From JAAYZK01 sp964535025 (GTDB lineage: Bacteria > Planctomycetota > Phycisphaerae > SM23-33 > FEN-1343): 16,499 bases of DNA. The position numbers and the translations under genes are program-made. Below are positions 14,862-16,499 of this stretch, piece after piece. A model generated the notes under the pieces. It had not been told where the DNA came from. It did not search any database and worked only from the letters and a program-made list of their open reading frames with translations. Positions within the stretch are counted from its first letter, which is position 1, and every line of letters starts with the position of its first letter. The DNA lies in the NCBI GenBank assembly GCA_964535025.1, contig CAZHRW010000032.1:1-16499 (forward strand). The letters are read 5' to 3'.

Positions 14862-16375
14862 GCCCTGGGCAGGCGGAGCAGGCGGACGCAGTGGCCGGTC
14901 ATGGCTACGGTGACCGTCAGAAGGCCATGATCGACGGCGACCTCGGCATCCCGCGTTTCCGGCAGGACCGACAGGGCGGCGTAGCGCTCGCGGTTGGCGC
15001 GCCAGACGGGCAGGCCCCGGCGGCCGTAGGCCTTCTCGATGCCGCCCTCGAACCGCCCGGCCGTCGCCGTCGGCTCGACGCCGGCGGCACGGCAGTCGGC
15101 CTCGAACGCCCGCGCCCAGGCGGCGTGGGTCGCGTCGACGGTCCATTCGGTCATCCCCTCGGCGGCCAGGTCGGCGGCGTCGACCGTGACGGTGAACGTC
15201 TGCCGGCGGCCGTCGGCGCGTTCGGTCCTGTGGCGGTAGACCAGCAGATACAGCGCATCGTCCTGTCGCGAGGCGATCACGCCACCGTCGCGGTCGCTCG
15301 CCGGGGCGGGGTCCACCGCGAGGCGCCGGCCGCCGGCCATGCGTTCGAGCATGGCGATGACGTGGCCCTTGGGATGCAGGACGGCGTCGGTGGCGTGGTG
15401 CCATTCGTAGACCTTCTCCACGCCGTGATGGTACACCCGCTCGGCAATGCCCGCGTAGAAACTCGCGCCCCACTCGGAGGCGTCGCCCGAGTACAGCCGC
15501 GCGCCGTGCTCGTCGTGGAGGACGGCGAACTCGCCGATGACCAGCGGGATGTCGGCCAGGTGCTCGTAGCGGCCGAGGCGGTCCCGCATGATGCCGATCG
15601 CCTTGTCGAACATCGACAGCCCAACGCCGACCCGCCCGTACCACGAGCAACTGAACCAGTCCATCCGCGTGCCGACTCCCCCGGTGCAGGCGTTGCGGCC
15701 GGTGGCGCAGTGGTCGATGATGTCCACGCCCCACAGGTTGACGTGCTGCATCCCATACTCGCCCTCGACGGGGTTGAGGATGTTGCCCGGGCCGATCCGC
15801 ACATCCGGCAGGATCCGCGTGACCGCGTCGACGGTAGTGTCGTAGTGGGCGAAGTACTGCTCTTTCGTGCCCGCCCAGTGGCCCGGGTGGAGGTCCGGCT
15901 CGGTGCCGACGCGGAACCACCACCGCGAGACGGTCTCTTTGCCGAACGCGGCGACGATCGCCTCGATCGCGGCGGTGACGTACCGGTGCCAGACGGCCTC
16001 GCTGGCCGGCGGGGCGGTGTTGCCGTACGACGCCTCGGTCGGCGGGTCGCTCATGGGATAGGGGATGTTGTCCAGGACGAGCCAGGGGGTGTACTGCTGG
16101 TCGAGGCAGGCGTGGAGCTGTTCGATCAGCCCGGTGAAGTCCACGTCGAGCGACCCGTCCGGGCGGAAGCCCTTGTACCACGTGGCGCGGTCCTTCTGGC
16201 GGCCGCCGAGGAGATAAACGAGGTTCACCGCATCGACGAACGGCGCGCCGCGGGCGAAGCGCATCATGTGGGCGCCCTCCAGGAGCCGGAAAGGCTTGTT
16301 GAAATTGGCCACGTTCCAGAAACGGTAGCACGGCCCGAGGGGGCGGTCGGTGACGGCGAACCGGGGGCGACTCAT
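14858..16375 (-). CDS. GH39-like clan GH-A glycoside hydrolase
   Basis: A 505-residue predicted TIM-barrel glycosidase related to the GH39 (beta-xylosidase / alpha-iduronidase) group. The barrel region contains FRVGTEPDLHPGHWAGTKEQYFAHYD, given here as FRVGTEPDLHPGHW then AGTKEQYFAHYD, with probable acid/base Glu159, and LVIGEFAVLHDE with probable nucleophile Glu282. A beta-rich C-terminal domain (about 370-505) ends the protein, as in GH39. The usual Asn before the acid/base Glu (NEP) is Thr here (TEP), an unusual change. No signal peptide or membrane segment is visible, so a cytoplasmic enzyme acting on imported oligosaccharides is likely. ATG 16375 is preferred to ATG 16402 because AAGGA lies 7 nt upstream. 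Substrate cannot be assigned; no transporter or other carbohydrate gene is in view. Confidence 0.78.
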   Translation of the reverse strand: MSRPRFAVTDRPLGPCYRFWNVANFNKPFRLLEGAHMMRFARGAPFVDAVNLVYLLGGRQKDRATWYKGFRPDGSLDVDFTGLIEQLHACLDQQYTPWLVLDNIPYPMSDPPTEASYGNTAPPASEAVWHRYVTAAIEAIVAAFGKETVSRWWFRVGTEPDLHPGHWAGTKEQYFAHYDTTVDAVTRILPDVRIGPGNILNPVEGEYGMQHVNLWGVDIIDHCATGRNACTGGVGTRMDWFSCSWYGRVGVGLSMFDKAIGIMRDRLGRYEHLADIPLVIGEFAVLHDEHGARLYSGDASEWGASFYAGIAERVYHHGVEKVYEWHHATDAVLHPKGHVIAMLERMAGGRRLAVDPAPASDRDGGVIASRQDDALYLLVYRHRTERADGRRQTFTVTVDAADLAAEGMTEWTVDATHAAWARAFEADCRAAGVEPTATAGRFEGGIEKAYGRRGLPVWRANRERYAALSVLPETRDAEVAVDHGLLTVTVAMTGHCVRLLRLPRA

Positions 16376-16468
16376 GGTGATATCCTTCCAAGCACTGTAC
16401 ACCGAATGCCTTGCGGGCGAGCTTGGCGCAAATGGCCTGCCGGCCGCACGGCAAACCTTCGCCGGCGG

Positions 16469-16496
16469 ATCGTACCGCGCCGCCCCCGCCCGTCAA
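16469..16496 (-). promoter_or_regulatory. Sigma-70-like promoter for the GH39-like gene
   Basis: Read on the minus strand: TTGACG (16491-16496), 16-nt spacer, TACGAT (16469-16474), matching consensus at five and four positions. Start expected near 16462, giving an 87-nt leader. The leader has only short stems (for example TGCCG/CGGCA) and no riboswitch I recognise. Confidence 0.5.
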
Positions 16497-16499
16497 GGA

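Noticed and set aside
14190..16496. 768-codon open frame on the minus strand
   Set aside because: Overlaps the GH39-like gene out of frame and the antisense of marC; the composition is a GC shadow, and both true genes have clear motifs and ribosome sites.

Overview
This is a compact, very GC-rich (by eye about 70%) bacterial chromosome segment. Gene content and style suggest a member of the Planctomycetota, probably class Phycisphaerae: a bacterial GH3-family adenylating enzyme, a WYL regulator, a multi-PAS hybrid kinase, a clan GH-A glycosidase without a visible signal peptide, and several lineage-type hypotheticals. This placement is an inference from style and content; no rRNA or other decisive marker is present. 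I see no tRNA, rRNA, CRISPR array, transposase, integrase or attachment site. No gap between genes exceeds about 270 bases.

Layout. (1) 1-1723, plus strand: the 3' part of a YggS-type PLP-homeostasis protein, a short spacer with GGCTGCAGG repeats, then a translationally coupled pair (ATGA overlap) encoding an 89-aa two-helix membrane protein and a 262-aa protein ending in a hendecad-like helix and a C-terminal membrane anchor. (2) 1724-1911: a regulatory region unusually AT-rich for this genome, with three A-tracts phased at 10 bp, a 7-bp palindromic hairpin and GGTGACA direct repeats 11 bp apart. It precedes a WYL regulator and a D-aminoacyl-tRNA deacylase, which are 2 nt apart and likely form one operon. 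(3) 3614-6328: a 904-aa hybrid histidine kinase (four PAS domains, HisKA, HATPase, REC), followed by a 9-bp hairpin and a convergent gene. (4) 6437-9473, minus strand: a double-Gate (nucleoside recognition) membrane protein, apparently expressed from a leaderless promoter, and the ribosome-associated GTPase TypA/BipA upstream of it. (5) 9679-11316, plus strand: a TauE/SafE exporter and an AzoR-like flavin oxidoreductase. (6) 11322-14029, minus strand: an alpha/beta-hydrolase and a GH3-family acyl-adenylating enzyme fused by an ATGA overlap. (7) 14241-14861, plus strand: a MarC-family membrane protein. (8) 14858-16375, minus strand: a GH39-like glycosidase whose stop codon overlaps the marC stop.

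Most genes look like ordinary housekeeping or accessory genes in small units. The best candidates for something undescribed are the coupled hydrolase/GH3 pair, which has the makings of a two-step acyl activation/hydrolysis module; the coupled two-membrane-protein pair after yggS; and the curved, repeat-bearing WYL control region. No clear defence system, biosynthetic cluster or mobile element was found.
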